Assembly (NCBI GenBank): GCA_037176905.1
Contig: JBBBWG010028089.1
Location: 124,001 to 188,000, forward strand
Source of the DNA: Azolla pinnata
Taxonomy: Eukaryota; Streptophyta; Polypodiopsida; Salviniales; Salviniaceae
DNA: 64,000 bases
Direction of reading: 5' to 3'
In this document: positions 46,791-58,345 of the stretch, in pieces
Layout of the letters: each line of letters begins with the position of its first letter
Numbering within the stretch: position 1 is the first letter of the stretch
Notes under the pieces: model-generated
The model's input: the letters and a program-made list of their open reading frames with translations, nothing else
Databases searched by the model: none
What the model was told of the DNA's origin: nothing
Made by a program: the position numbers and the translations under genes

Positions 46791-47385
46791 TTCCCCTCTG
46801 TCTGTTTGTTACTCTTTACAATAATCACTCTTCACCTCTGCACAAAACCCTAATTGCACCTGCAAGAGTATTTCTCTATCCTCAGTCCTGATTTTTGCTT
46901 CCAAGATGAAGCTCTGTTTTCCTCTTCACAGCACCCCAAGCCCACACAATGAAAGAGAAACCTCTGCTTCTTGCTTCCCTCAGCTTCTTTCTGCCTTTCT
47001 TGGTTTGTACAACTACCAAAAATCTGCTCTTTTTCTCTTCTTCACAAGAAAGGCTCAAATCACACAGAGGAACTTCAGCTTTTGCTCCCGGAGAGAAACC
47101 CTAAACTCTGAATTCCTCTTTCTTCCTCCCAACTACACACACAAAGCAGAAAACTGAAACCCTAAACCCCAAATTCCTCCTCCTTCCTCCAACTACACCG
47201 ACACACACGCATTTATATACAGAAAACTGTTCTAATCATACAGGGAAAATTCCTCCTAACCCAATTTAGAACTGTCGGAGTCTCTTTGTCTCTTAGCCCT
47301 TCTTCGTCCTCAGGCTAATCCATGCTATTGTTGCCCACAAAGTCAGAGAAATCTGGCTATACATAGCACATAAAAATAATCAGAT
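46791..47385. other. Intergenic / promoter region, no gene seen
   Basis: Pyrimidine-rich, with two GAAACCCTAAAC-type telo-boxes near 47097-47110 and 47156-47170. It is probably promoter and 5' UTR sequence of the minus-strand acidic-protein gene. Confidence 0.4.
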
Positions 47386-47622
47386 TTAGCCATCGGATGA
47401 GGATCCGAGATATTCTTGGAGATGCAAGTTTCCAAGGAAATCTTCAGTATGAGCTGGGCTAATCCTCTCTCCTCTTTTTCTCCTGTCTTTTCCATCAGAA
47501 AAAGGTGCGCGAGCTTGAATGACAAAGAGAAACCCATGTGATTGATTCTCCGTGTCACATCGTGTTGATACAGCCCTGATTTCCATCAGCCTCGAGCTCT
47601 TCTTCTCGCTCGCGGCTTCCAT
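47386..47622 (-). CDS. Possible small hypothetical protein (78 residues)
   Basis: An open frame from MEAASEKKSSRLMEIRA to LHLQEYLGSSSDG. It follows a long TC-rich leader (GA tract on the plus strand), typical of plant 5' UTRs, with telo-box-like CCCTAAACC sequence nearby. The composition is ordinary and not repeat-like, but I recognise no family and cannot exclude a non-coding region or a first exon. Confidence 0.28.
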   Translation of the reverse strand: MEAASEKKSSRLMEIRAVSTRCDTENQSHGFLFVIQARAPFSDGKDRRKRGERISPAHTEDFLGNLHLQEYLGSSSDG

Positions 47623-47664
47623 TGTTCCTGTAGTCTTCTCAAAAGTACTACTCTTGTTTGATTC

Positions 47665-47665
47665 G

Positions 47666-47754
<89 letters not shown>

Positions 47755-47770
47755 AGAGAGAAGAGAGAAT
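47665..47770. repeat. (GA)n microsatellite
   Basis: About 100 bp of nearly pure GA. Confidence 0.97.
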
Positions 47771-48235
47771 ACTCTCTCAGAACCCCCTCTAAACCCTAAC
47801 CCTAAACTTGAGATCATTGAGAGATCTCAAAGAAAGAAGCATCATCATTGTCCGTGATGCAAGCCCATCGATTGTCCATTGCAAGCAAACGAGTTACCAT
47901 GACTGCGCTGTTTCAATCCCTGCCTGATTTTGTAGACCGTTTCTTTCTAGTGAATGAGCTGCTAGCAATTGCATCCCTGTGTTTTCCTTTACAAGATATA
48001 GCTTTCACGGAGGAAAAGCCCGTGCAAAGCTTTCATCAGACCCATGCGTTTTTGCAAAGCTGCAAATCTCTGAAGCCGAGAAAAACAAAAACAAAAGGAA
48101 AAAAAGAACATGTGTTTGGTGATTCTGATGCAATCTGAGTTGCATATGCACAGGTGATGGACGTTGTTGATGATGACGAATTGGAGGGTGTGGCTACAGT
48201 CTTCCTACTGTAGAGGGATTAGACCGATTCAGCGC
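47771..48235. other. Intergenic, no supported gene
   Basis: It contains ACCCTCTAAACCCTAACCCT near 47783. A 96-codon frame at 47848-48138 has no recognisable features. Confidence 0.4.
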
Positions 48236-48239
48236 TGCT

Positions 48240-49005
48240 GCTATCACGACAACAGTTAATCTGAGAAGGCCAGAATTGCATTTCTGCACCAGTTTCTCAG
48301 CGTTCTTGAGGATGAGGAATGCAGATCCGACCNNNNNNNNNNNNNNNNNNNNNNNNNNNNNNNNNNNNNNNNNNNNNNNNNNNNNNNNNNNNNNNNNNNN
48401 NNNNNNNNNNNNNNNNNNNNNNNNNNNNNNNNACAGTTTGTGCTCATCAAGGACCCAGAATGGCATTGGCGGTGTTTCTGCACCAGTTCTCAGAATTCTT
48501 GAGGATGATCAATGCAGATCCGAACATAGTTTGTGCTCATCAAGGACCCAGAATGGCATTGGCGGTGTTTCTGCACCAGTTCTCAGAATTCTGGAGGATG
48601 ATCAATGCAGATCTGAACACAGTTTGTGCTCATCAAGGACCCAGAATGGCATTGGCGGTGTTTCTGCACCAGTTCTCAGAATTCTTGAGGATGATGAATG
48701 CAGATCCGAACACAGTTTGTGCTCATCCAAGGACCCAGAATCTCAGAATTCTTGAGGATGATGAATGCAGATCCGAGCACAGTTTGTGCTCATCAAGGAC
48801 CCAGAATGGCATTGGCGGTGTTTCTGCACCAGTTCTCAGCATTCTTGAGGATGATGAATGCAGATCCGATCATAGTTTGTGCCCATCAAGGACCCAGAAT
48901 AGCATTGATGGAACTTCTGCGCAGGTTCTCAGCATGCTTGAGAATGATCAATGCAGATCTGAACACAGTTTGTGCTCATCAAGGACCCAGACAGGCAATT
49001 TCAAC
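48240..49005. repeat. 93-bp minisatellite, unit a multiple of three
   Basis: Seven to eight copies of a unit with ACAGTTTGTGCTCATCAAGG, ATGGCATTGGCGGTGTTTCT and TCTTGAGGATGATGAATGCA. Spacing between copies at 48433 and 48526 is 93 bp, so frames are kept and two forward frames stay open through the array. A 100-N gap at 48333-48432 falls within it. One unit (near 48715-48775) is shortened. Confidence 0.92.
48333..48432. other. Assembly gap (100 N)
   Basis: Placeholder gap inside the 93-bp minisatellite. Confidence 0.99.
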
Positions 49006-49104
49006 TGAAATCTATCTCAGACTAGAGAATTCAAGGGCAATATTGTCTACCTTTGTATGTGCATTGCCATTGATCCTTGAGCTGAGGTTTTTGTACAAAT
49101 TTTC

Positions 49105-49580
49105 TTGCAAAGATGCGATTTGGGCTCCTCAAGCTTCTGCGGCGTTCCTCGATCGAATTTGTTGAAAGAAGAAAGGCTTTAATCGCAGATTCGATCGTGA
49201 CAAGTATGTGTAGAGCAAAGGTGCGATTTGGGCATTGCGTTTTTCGATCAGATTTGTTGAACGAAGAAAGGCTTAATCGTACATCGTTATTGTAGATTCG
49301 ATCTCAACGATCTATGGAGCGAACGTGCAATTTGGGCAATGTGTTTCTCGATCGGGTTTTATTAAAAGAAGAAAGGCCGGATCGCAAATTCGAGCACCAC
49401 GATCTGTAGGGCAAAGATTTCTCGATCGGGTTTTATTTAAAAGAAGAAATGCTCAATCGCAGATTCGATCACAACGATGTGCAGAGCAAAGATGCGATTT
49501 GGGCATTCCGTTTCTCGATCGAGTTTTTAATCAAAAGAAGAAAGGCTTGTCTTCCGACTCCAAAGCTCGAACATTCAAGT
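49105..49580. repeat. Second minisatellite, ~70-115-bp unit
   Basis: Five diverged units share GATGCGATTTGGGC, TTCTCGATCGGGTTTTATT or close forms, AAAAGAAGAAAGGC and CGCAGATTCGATC. It directly follows the 93-bp array but is unrelated to it. Confidence 0.85.
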
Positions 49581-50780
49581 AAAGTGAGTAAACCATGTCT
49601 CACAATACAACTCACCATGGCCTCGATATAAGATTTTCCGACAAGCCCATCAACACCAACATTAAAACCTGTTTTGAGAAGGTCCAAGCTTTATGCTAAG
49701 TTCAAATTGCACCTTGAGACATGCAATTCCAGCCGCAATTCGTTTGAACCTTCACAGATGAAGTTATATATATAAAGCAATGATTCCAGCCACGCATTAT
49801 ACGTATCTATGGTCCCATCTCAAATGATCTATGATATCATTGGGTTGCACTAGAAAAGTTACCCGAAGCTATATATTAAAGAATGATTCCATCCTAATTA
49901 TCGAGCTAGCTGTTAACCATCATCTTCGACAAGAGATTACACTTTGCATTGAAAATATCCATTCGGTGGCCAAAGGTGACTACTTATAGACAATGATGTT
50001 TTTCAATTGTTCCTTGTTGGCATATGGAGAAATTCCCACTTATGCACAGCTTCAAGCTGACAGGATGAATCAAGAATTTCCAAAAGACAATGGAACGGTT
50101 TATTACATCAATTTTAAGCTTTCGCAGCCCAAAAACAGAATCTATGAAATATGATTAAGAATCGACTGCAATCAACTCGTTTCCAGAACACCCACACACA
50201 CCTTTTGAAATAGCAAACATAATACCCACAAACATAGGATCTATATGTTTTGGTTCATCGTATAAGCATTTTCAGAAGGATAATACAGAATCTCACTATC
50301 GATGTTGACTAACCTCTTTGACAAGATCAAAGTGTGAAAGTGCTTACCAACATAATTACAAGTGCTGTAGATGAGTTGGAGTGTGTCATCGTACGGAAGA
50401 ATAAGATTTCCATGTGCACAATCTTACAGGCGTTAACCAAGAAAATCAAACAAAAATCTGTACACATATTTAACCAGTTTGTAAATGATTTCTTAGATGA
50501 AACCAGCTACCAGCTGAATAAACAAAAACTTCCCAGTCAGAATGTAACAAGAGCCCAACATTCATCTCACGTGAATTTCTGAGCAAATGAAAAGGAAGAA
50601 ATATTTGAAGAGAAGGCACAAGCGGCATTTCAGAGATCCTACGTTAATAGGTTTTATGACATTTGAGTGATATTTATCGACAGCAGCATCACAAATGAAT
50701 CAAAACAACTTATGACAAATGTTTAACTTCGTTTCCATTAGCAAGATAATACCAAAACAATTCTAGAGGAATTAAAAATA
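49581..50780. other. Intergenic, no gene seen; includes likely SKP1 3' UTR
   Basis: AT-rich. An 82-codon plus frame at 50334-50582 has no recognisable motif. The last bases before 50781 should be the SKP1 3' UTR. Confidence 0.45.
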
Positions 50781-52966
50781 TCACTCAAATGCCCACTGGT
50801 TTTCCCGCCTAACCTCCTCCTCTTCCTCGGGAGTGAAATCATTCTTTATGTTGAATGTCTTTCTTATCTCCTCAGGTGTCTTTCCTTTAATCATATCAGC
50901 AACTGTTTGACAAGTGAGATCAAGAAGGCTCTTGATGTTGAGGTAGTTGGCAGCCTGAGATAACATACTCAAAATTAGTTAATCTGAGCGAAAATTTTAT
51001 ACACAAATTGGTAGAAGGGATTACCCAAACCATACACTACAGCCACACTACTGCAGTTAATAGACTAAATTAGCAACCTAATCTGAATGAGAACTTTAAA
51101 GACCAACGGTGCAAAGGATTATCCAAACGATATATTTATACTTGGTACAATCAACTATACAAAACAGCTTCCATACATTTCCATAAAGAAAACATTTTAG
51201 GCAGCTTCCTGCAGCAAATAAGATCAGTGAAGCATAAATGGTGGAATGTCTCATAATTTACTAGAACTCAGCAGATGTAGCCTATGAGGATTGCAAACTA
51301 AAGCTACTTGGATGTCATGTGGAGAAAAACTTCTGTGGGGCTTGCTACAACAATAATGAGATGAAAACAGCAAAAAGCATGCTTGTGAAGAAAATTCTTG
51401 TAAAATAGAAAGGCATATTAATTCCCCCTACTTGTGGAACAGCATTATATGAACATTACCACTCTGACACATTCAACTAGTATAATGCCAGCAATATTGG
51501 AAATCAACATTGAAATGAGAGTGTACACGCAATGTTCAATCATGCCTCCTAATAGCTAATCTACTTGTGTCCAATAAACATGTACAAAAAGACCACAAAT
51601 ACAAATTCGTGCACAGATAAGGAGAAAGTATTCAGCTCAAATAAGAGGAACAGAAGTTTACACAATGCATTCATTTTATCTACAAATGAACTTTCTCCTG
51701 GAAAACAAGAATGCAAAAAACAGCCATGCATATACTGTCACTCAGGGGACGTCTTTCTTCCTTTAACTCTTTCATCTTATAACACTACATGCCCATTCTA
51801 GAATCTTCAACTACCAGGAAAGCTGAGACACGTCATATGTTTTAAAAACTTTAATGGCCAGAATTCCAATTTCAATCCATTCCCAGACACACTTGGCCAA
51901 TGCAATCTAACCCTAAACCCTCACGCAAACAGTTTCAGGGCCTTCCATTGTCACTTGCTCTACACTGACATTGAAATTTGTTTTGCCAGACTTTGATAGA
52001 CCGTTGCAATGCTACAATTTCTGATCTAAGTATCAGCAACAGCCTCGATCCAATCTACTTGAGAAACATCAAACTCGCTAGCAAGCCAAGCTGCTCTGAA
52101 TCGAGGCTGAAGCCAAGCCATGGCCATGGAAACTGATTCCTGCCCTTCAAGCTTGAGCCGACATCACGCCGCTCTGCCTACACCAAGTTGAGCTGCAGCT
52201 CATCAACTGAAGCCATAAGCTTGTCGATTCTTAGAATTCACCTACAAATCTGGATGGAATATGCTTGCATTTCATTCCTTTTATAGACCAATCCAGAGAT
52301 TGTTGAAATAATCCTTCCACACAAATCATACCAGGCTATTTTGGTATAATTTAAAGACTATCCCAGGAAACGAGTAGCAAAATCTAAATTTGACAAGTAT
52401 GGAGAAGACTGTTGTTCACAAAATAGAATTGAAAGTAATTAATGGAGATAAGATCAAACACGATCAAACGAATGAACGCTGAAGGCATGAAAGGATGAGA
52501 CAATGCAGGCAACACATACTGAAGATAACAACAAACAGGAAACGAATATCGAGGCCCAGGATTCCATGGCTTTTGGACACACCAGGACGAAATCAGACGG
52601 AAACAAGTAAAGCTGCACAAATTATGCAGGCGAAGGGAGAAAGGAAACGGAGTGGCACACCAGGATAAGGTCGAACAGCGTGGCTTGATCGACCTTGACG
52701 AATTCGGCGTCCCATTCCCTGACATCCTCATCGGGAAGCGCAGGCTTGTCGTCGCCGATCCTGGGGGCCTCGAGGGCATGGTAGCGGCAGTAGACGATGA
52801 CCTTGGACAAGATCGCGCTGGAGACGTTGAGGAGAGGGATGACGAAATCGGAGCCGGTGTCCTCGACCATGTCCTTGATGGTCTGGGACTGGAACGCGAC
52901 GATCTCCTCGACCTCGAAGAGCTCGTCGTCAGAGGCCTTGAGCTTCACCTTCTTGTCCCTGGACAT
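50781..52966 (-). CDS. SKP1: SKP1-like protein, SCF ubiquitin-ligase adaptor
   Basis: Two exons join in phase: complement(50781..50954, 52661..52966), 159 residues, the usual SKP1 length. The N-terminal BTB/POZ-like fold binds CUL1: [30 protein letters not shown] and [20 protein letters not shown]. The F-box-binding tail reads [39 protein letters not shown] and ends ENQWAFE. The intron falls between DLIL and AANYLN, a place I recall for other plant SKP1 genes. The product links F-box proteins to CUL1-RBX1 in nucleus and cytosol. The leader immediately upstream of the ATG is a CCCTAA run, and the 5' flank has been copied several times to the right (52976-54310). The intron of 1706 bp holds no other gene I can support. 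Confidence 0.96.
50955..52660 (-). other. SKP1 intron (1706 bp)
   Basis: GT at 52660-52659 and AG at 50956-50955 bound it. AT-rich; small open frames at 51565-51801 and 52384-52779 have no support. An ACCCTAAACCCT phrase lies near 51909. Confidence 0.75.
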
Positions 52967-52975
52967 GGCGAGGGT

Positions 52976-54310
52976 TAGGGTTAGGGTTAGGGTTTCGGGT
53001 CTGTGTCTGCAGAAGGCGAGAACAGGCGCGAGGAATTGTAAATAAATTATTAATATTTAATATTCCGGAAAATTACCGGGGAAAAAAAAAAACCATTAAC
53101 TGCAAATTATAAATTAAATCACGCTTAAAAAAAAAACGCCAGTTGAAATCCGGAAACTGCCAAATTAACGCCTGATCTTGTCTTTGATTAAGGATTCGGC
53201 ATCAGAAACTGCCAGATTAGCGCCTAATCTCGTCTTCGCTTCAGGATTCAACATCGGCTGAATCACCGGATCAGAGTCTTTGGAAACATATTAGAATCGC
53301 CGGATTAGCTGTTATCTTCCGTTTCGCAAATGCATGTTCGTATTAGGGTTAGGGTTAGGGTTAGGGTTAGGGTTGGGGTTAGGGTTGGGGTCAGGGTTAG
53401 GGTTAAGGTTAGGGTTTCGGGTCTGTGTCTGCAGAAGGCGAGGAACAAGGTTAGGGATAGGGTTAAGGTTAGGGTTTCGGGTCTGTGTCTGTAGAAGGCG
53501 AGGAACAATGTTAGGGTTAGGGTTAGGGTTAAGGTTAGGGTTTCGGGTCTGTGCCTATAGAAGGCGAGGAACGAGGTTAGGGTTAGGGTTAGGGTTAAGG
53601 TTAGGGTTTCGGGTCTATGTCTACAGAAGGCGAGGAACAAGGTTAGGGCTAGGGTTAGGGTTTCGGGTCCGTGCCTGCAGAAGGCGAGGAACAGGCGCGA
53701 GAATGATGGTTTAATTGTAATAAATTATTAATATTTATTTCGGAGATTTACTCAAAAAAAAAAACCGCCTAACCAAATTTGTAAATTACGCTTTCAAAAC
53801 GACTGCTGAAATCAGAAGCTACCAAATTAACGCCTACTCTTGTCTTCGCTCAAGGATTCAACATCGGCTGAATCACCACAGGTTTAATCCCTGAGCACAA
53901 TAAGAAGGTTTGCGTTTGGAAACATATTAGAATCACCAGATTAGTTGTTATCTTCTGTTTCGCAAATGTATGTTTGTATTAGGATTAGGGTTAGGGTTAG
54001 GGTTTTGGGTTTGTGTTTGCAGAAGGCGAGGAACAGGCGCGAGAACGATGGTTTAATTATTAACATTTATTTCAAAGAATTGCCAAAATAAAAAAACGGC
54101 CAACCGAATTCGTAAATTACGCTTTAAAAACTACCGTTGAAATCAGAAGCTACCAAATTAACGCCTAATCTTGTCTTTGCTCAAGGATTCAACATCGGCT
54201 GAATCACCACAGGTGTAATCCCTTGAGCACAATAAAAACATTTGCGTCTGGAAACATGTTAGAATCGCCAGATTGGTTGGCATCTTCCTTTTCGCAAAAT
54301 GCATGTTTGT
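52976..54310. repeat. Composite repeat: TTAGGG arrays plus copies of the SKP1 5' flank
   Basis: The phrase TTTCGGGTCTGTGTCTGCAG followed by AAGGCGAGGAACAGG occurs seven times: near 52994, 53415, 53476, 53538, 53607, 53660 and 54002. Each is preceded by a run of AGGGTT hexamers. Copies 1, 6 and 7 are followed by a longer ~280-bp tail: GGTTTAATTGTAATAAATTA, then AATCAGAAGCTACCAAATTA, AGGATTCAACATCGGCTGAA and TTCGCAAATG. Copy 1 lies directly upstream of the SKP1 ATG, so the unit looks derived from that gene's leader and promoter. Confidence 0.85.
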
Positions 54311-54593
54311 ATTAGAATAACATGAGAATGCGAAAGAAAAATAAATAAATAAAAACCCTTGTGATCGAAACAAATTACTTTAAAAGCCATGATATGGCAA
54401 AGGTTAACTTTCGAATGTGCTGCAATACGAAACGACATAAATCTAACTCACGGCATTCTCATACAACATAATTATTGAAAACTATCAAATCGACGTTCTT
54501 TTTATTTTTACTTTTATTTTTATTTTAAATATATGTTTGTATTAAAATAACATGACAATACAAAAAAACCTTTGATATTGAAACTATTACTAG

Positions 54594-54625
<32 letters not shown>

Positions 54626-57490
54626 CTTCTTCTTCTTCTTTATTCTTCGTCGTATACAATGATGGAAGTCCTTAGAAGATGAGACTTGTGTTTCCATGGT
54701 TGGTGGTGGTCCTGAGGAGCTGATGAACAACCACACCCACCTTGACCGACTGTATTTGATAAGGGCTATATACCTGTCAAAGTGCAACACCGCCTTGATC
54801 ACTGGCGTAAGGCTTTTTTTGCCAGTGATTCAATGAGTGGATTCTTCTAGAAAACGACAGTTGCGGATGCGAATACGTGCAACAACAATTCCTTCCTTTC
54901 ACGTATGCGCTTTTCCGGACACTAGAGGAGAACCACATGATCTTTTTTCACATACATCAAACAGAAACAGATCGTTGTTTCTTCAAGTATGAGGTCGAAC
55001 AATCACAGCTACTATGGAGGGTAAACAAATCTCTGTTTTCTCATCGGCATTCGCACTAATTAAACTGTAACCTTGATTGCCCCTGATATAACTATCAGGC
55101 ACGCTAATACATTAATCTCCACCTAATTTGTATAGCTTGCTAACTAATCTCCCAATCAATCAATTATGCATTGCTAAAATTAGGGTCTAGCCAAATTAGA
55201 GGTTAATTGATAATGGTGCAAATTCTTTGAGAATGCTCCAGCTACATTATATAATTAACAATAATTACATCAGGTGATTGAGAGGGTGACATAAGTGCAT
55301 CGAGTGTAATGAAGATTATGGCTTAATTAGCAGTACTAAGACTAGACGTTAATTTTTTTTAATTTATAGTTTTATTGAAGACAATATCATTCTATTACTT
55401 AAAAGGGCATCCAGCTATACAGCTTTACAAAGAATTCAGTCTATCAGGTTGTTGATAGTGAAAATAAATACTTTGGTGTTACATAATTTCATCTAGATAC
55501 ACTATTATTTATAATGTAAAAACCATCATCTTTGCATTTATCATGAAACACTAAAAATTGTTTGAAAACTATATTTGAAGAACCATCAATGTTATTTAAA
55601 AGGGCATATCGGCTATACAGCTTTTACAAATAATTTTAGTCTATCAAGTTAAAAATGAAAACCTAGGTATTACATAATTTTATCTAGATACACCATTGTT
55701 TATACTGTAAAAACAATAATCTTTCCATTTATCATGAAACACTAAATGTTACTTAAAAACTGTATTTGCAGAACCATGAATGTAATTCAATGTGTTGTTA
55801 GAAGTTTTTTGGGTAATTCCCCCTTGTTTTTTAATTTACCGAATGCTGCTTTTACTCTGTTGCATACATCCTCCTTATACAGGGAAAGGCGGATGGAAGG
55901 ATTCCCTCGAGATGTCGATGCTGATGGATGGATGGATGGATTCTTGGCCTTGAGCAGATTCCGCGATGAATATTCCCCGTCTTTAAGCGCTCTCTTGAAT
56001 CCAATCCATAATGCACCGTCATCGATCGTTAGATGCCCAGACGCATCATTCGCATCATGGGCATCTTTTTTGGCCCCTAAACCCTAACACACATGCATAT
56101 ACACATTACTACTATTATTATTACTGCTATCTCCAAGGTAGAACTCCTTGCATTAGTTATAACTTGGTCACTAATGATCTTTTGTATAAACTCAAATCAT
56201 ATTTAATGATCTATCTATCATTCAAGTATGTAATAAGGCGTGGAATATCTAACAAGGGGGTTAGTATCTGCACACTGCACTTTCGTTATTATAAAAATAG
56301 AGCAAATTTGTGTTCCAATTCTCATGAAACAAAAGAACCATAGCATTAGAGCACCCAAGTAGTAGATCATATTGCCCCGTTTAATGTCAAAACAAGCTCT
56401 TTCCAAATAGTCGCTACAATTTATGCTAGCAGCACTACCACTCCTTCAAAATGAGTTATATATATATATATATACATTTAACCTTTGAAATATATCACAT
56501 AGTAGTAAAACTCAGAAGCTCCCATTTGAGAAGATCTTTTGCCCTATATCCATTATACCAATCGTGACGATCGGGTTTACGGCTGATTCCACAGGGAAGA
56601 AACCCAAATCGAATAGCCCCATACGGAAAAACCTATCTTAGATTTTTTTTTGGGGGGTCCATACTTCTCGTCCCCACGAGTACAGACGATAGATATACAT
56701 AACCAGCGAAATACATGTGCGCATCAGCATTTATGCATATCGAAGCCGCAACAGTGTGCTAACCAAACATCGTGAATCGTCAATGTCGGCCGCGATTTGA
56801 ATGCCAACAATGATAGGGTGGTGGTGATGGTGGTGGGGGGCCCGATCGAGCGATTAACACAGCGCTAGATCGATCGAATCGATCGGAAGCAAGAGCGGCG
56901 ATTGAATGCGCCTCTCTCCTTTCTTCTTCTTCTTCTTCTTCTTCAGCTCTCCAACTTCATTTCTTCATTCATTCATTCATTCATTCACTCACTCACTCAC
57001 TCACTCACTCACTCACTCACTCATGCATTCATTCATTTATGCATTTGAAGCATTGATTGCCAAGTTTCCTGTAGCCTTCAGGTGTGCCTTGATCTTCAAT
57101 TTCAGTCTGAAGAACATGTAGGTAACAATTTTTTAGGGGAGTTTAGAACAATTTTCCTTAGCACCGTTTCGATTGTGTCTTCCTGCTTCAAGTGATTATT
57201 AGCTTGTCGTAGATTACTTCCATGTAAGCCTTGAACATCTGTTGATTTTCATACAAACGTTTTGGATCTTTCGAAAAACAGGAATCGAACAAACATGCAT
57301 ACAACAAAAAAAAGTCTCTTCTATTGGAGACGAATGAATCGCGCACGAAAGTCGGTATCCGAAGAGCACCGTGTAGATATAGACATCGATGAAATGATCT
57401 TCTTAAATGGGCGATCGATTCAAGACCGATCCGCTACCATGCGTGCGCCGCAAGGCACGGTCGGTGGTCGGACTCGATGCCGGTTTTGAA
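54311..57490. other. Long intergenic region with several repeats, no gene seen
   Basis: Contents in order: a (CTT)n run at 54597-54642; a ~194-bp AT-rich tandem duplication at 55396-55790 sharing TTAAAAGGGCAT and CATTTATCATGAAACACTAA; a TATATA run near 56459; a (TTC)n run at 56922-56945; and ATTC then ACTC steps at 56960-57025. The frame at 57262-57489 has no recognisable family. Confidence 0.6.
55396..55790. repeat. ~194-bp AT-rich tandem duplication
   Basis: Copy A starts at 55396 with TTACTTAAAAGGGCAT, copy B at 55590 with TTATTTAAAAGGGCAT. Both contain ATCTAGATACACYATT and end with GAACCATSAATG. There is no coding content. Confidence 0.85.
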
Positions 57491-57493
57491 AGG

Positions 57494-58275
57494 TCTTATT
57501 AGGGTTTAGGGTTTAGGGTTTCAAGTTTAGGGTTTAGGGTCAACGGTCTTAGAGCTTAGGGTTTAAGGTTTCGGGGTTAAGGATCAAAGGTCTTAAGGGT
57601 TTAGGCTTTAGGATCAACAGTGTTAAGAGTTTCGGGTTTCTGATTTTGGATCGAAGGTCTTAGAGTTAGGTTTCGGGTTTAGGAATCTGAGGTCTTAGGG
57701 GTTTGGGTTTAGGGTTTGGAATCAGAGGTCTTAGGATTTCAGGTTTCGGGCTTTGGATCAAAGGCCTTAGGGTTTAGGGTTTAGGATCAAAGCTCTTCGG
57801 GTTTAGGATCAAAGCTCATAGGGTTTAGGATCAAAGCTCTTAGGGTTTAGGGTTTAGGGTTTAGGGTTTAGGATCAAAGCTCTTCGGGTTTAGGGTTTAG
57901 GGTTTAGGATCAAAGCTCTTCGGGTTTAGGATCAAAGCTCTTAGGGTTTAGGATCAAAGCTCTTAGGGTTTAGGGTTTAGGAATTAAGATCAAAGCTCTT
58001 AGGGTTTAGGAATTAAGATCAAAGCTCTTAGGGTTTAGGGTTTAGGATCAAAGCTCTTAGGGTTTAGGGTTTAGGATCAAAGTTCTTAGGGTTTAGGGTT
58101 TAGGACCAAAGCTCTTAGGGTTTAGGGTTTAGGAACAAAGCTCTTAGGGTTTAGGGTTTAGGATCAAAGCTCCTAGGGTTTAGGGTTTAGGACCAAAGCT
58201 CTTAGAATTTCAGGTTTAGGATCAAAGCTGTTAGAGTTTAGGGTTTAGGATCTAAGCTCTTAGGGTTTAGGAGAC
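57494..58275. repeat. Telomere-like array with GATCAAAGCTCTT spacers
   Basis: About 780 bp of TTTAGGG units with repeated GGATCAAAGCTCTTAGGG phrases in an irregular 20-35 bp period. A short array in the opposite sense (AACCCTAACCCTAAAA) follows at about 58282-58345. Confidence 0.93.
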
Positions 58276-58345
58276 CACATGTAACCCTAACCCTAAAAGA
58301 CTAACCGAACTCACATAACTCCATCGCCCTAACCCTAAAACGAGC

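Noticed and set aside
48240-49005. CRISPR-like spacing of repeats
   Set aside because: Units are contiguous minisatellite copies without unique spacers, in a plant nuclear context.
53305-53714. Leu-Thr and Gly-Leu repeat frames
   Set aside because: They are translations of AGGGTT arrays on both strands.
57262-57489. 75-codon plus frame of mixed composition
   Set aside because: No homology that I recognise, no splice context, and a telomere-like array begins right after it.
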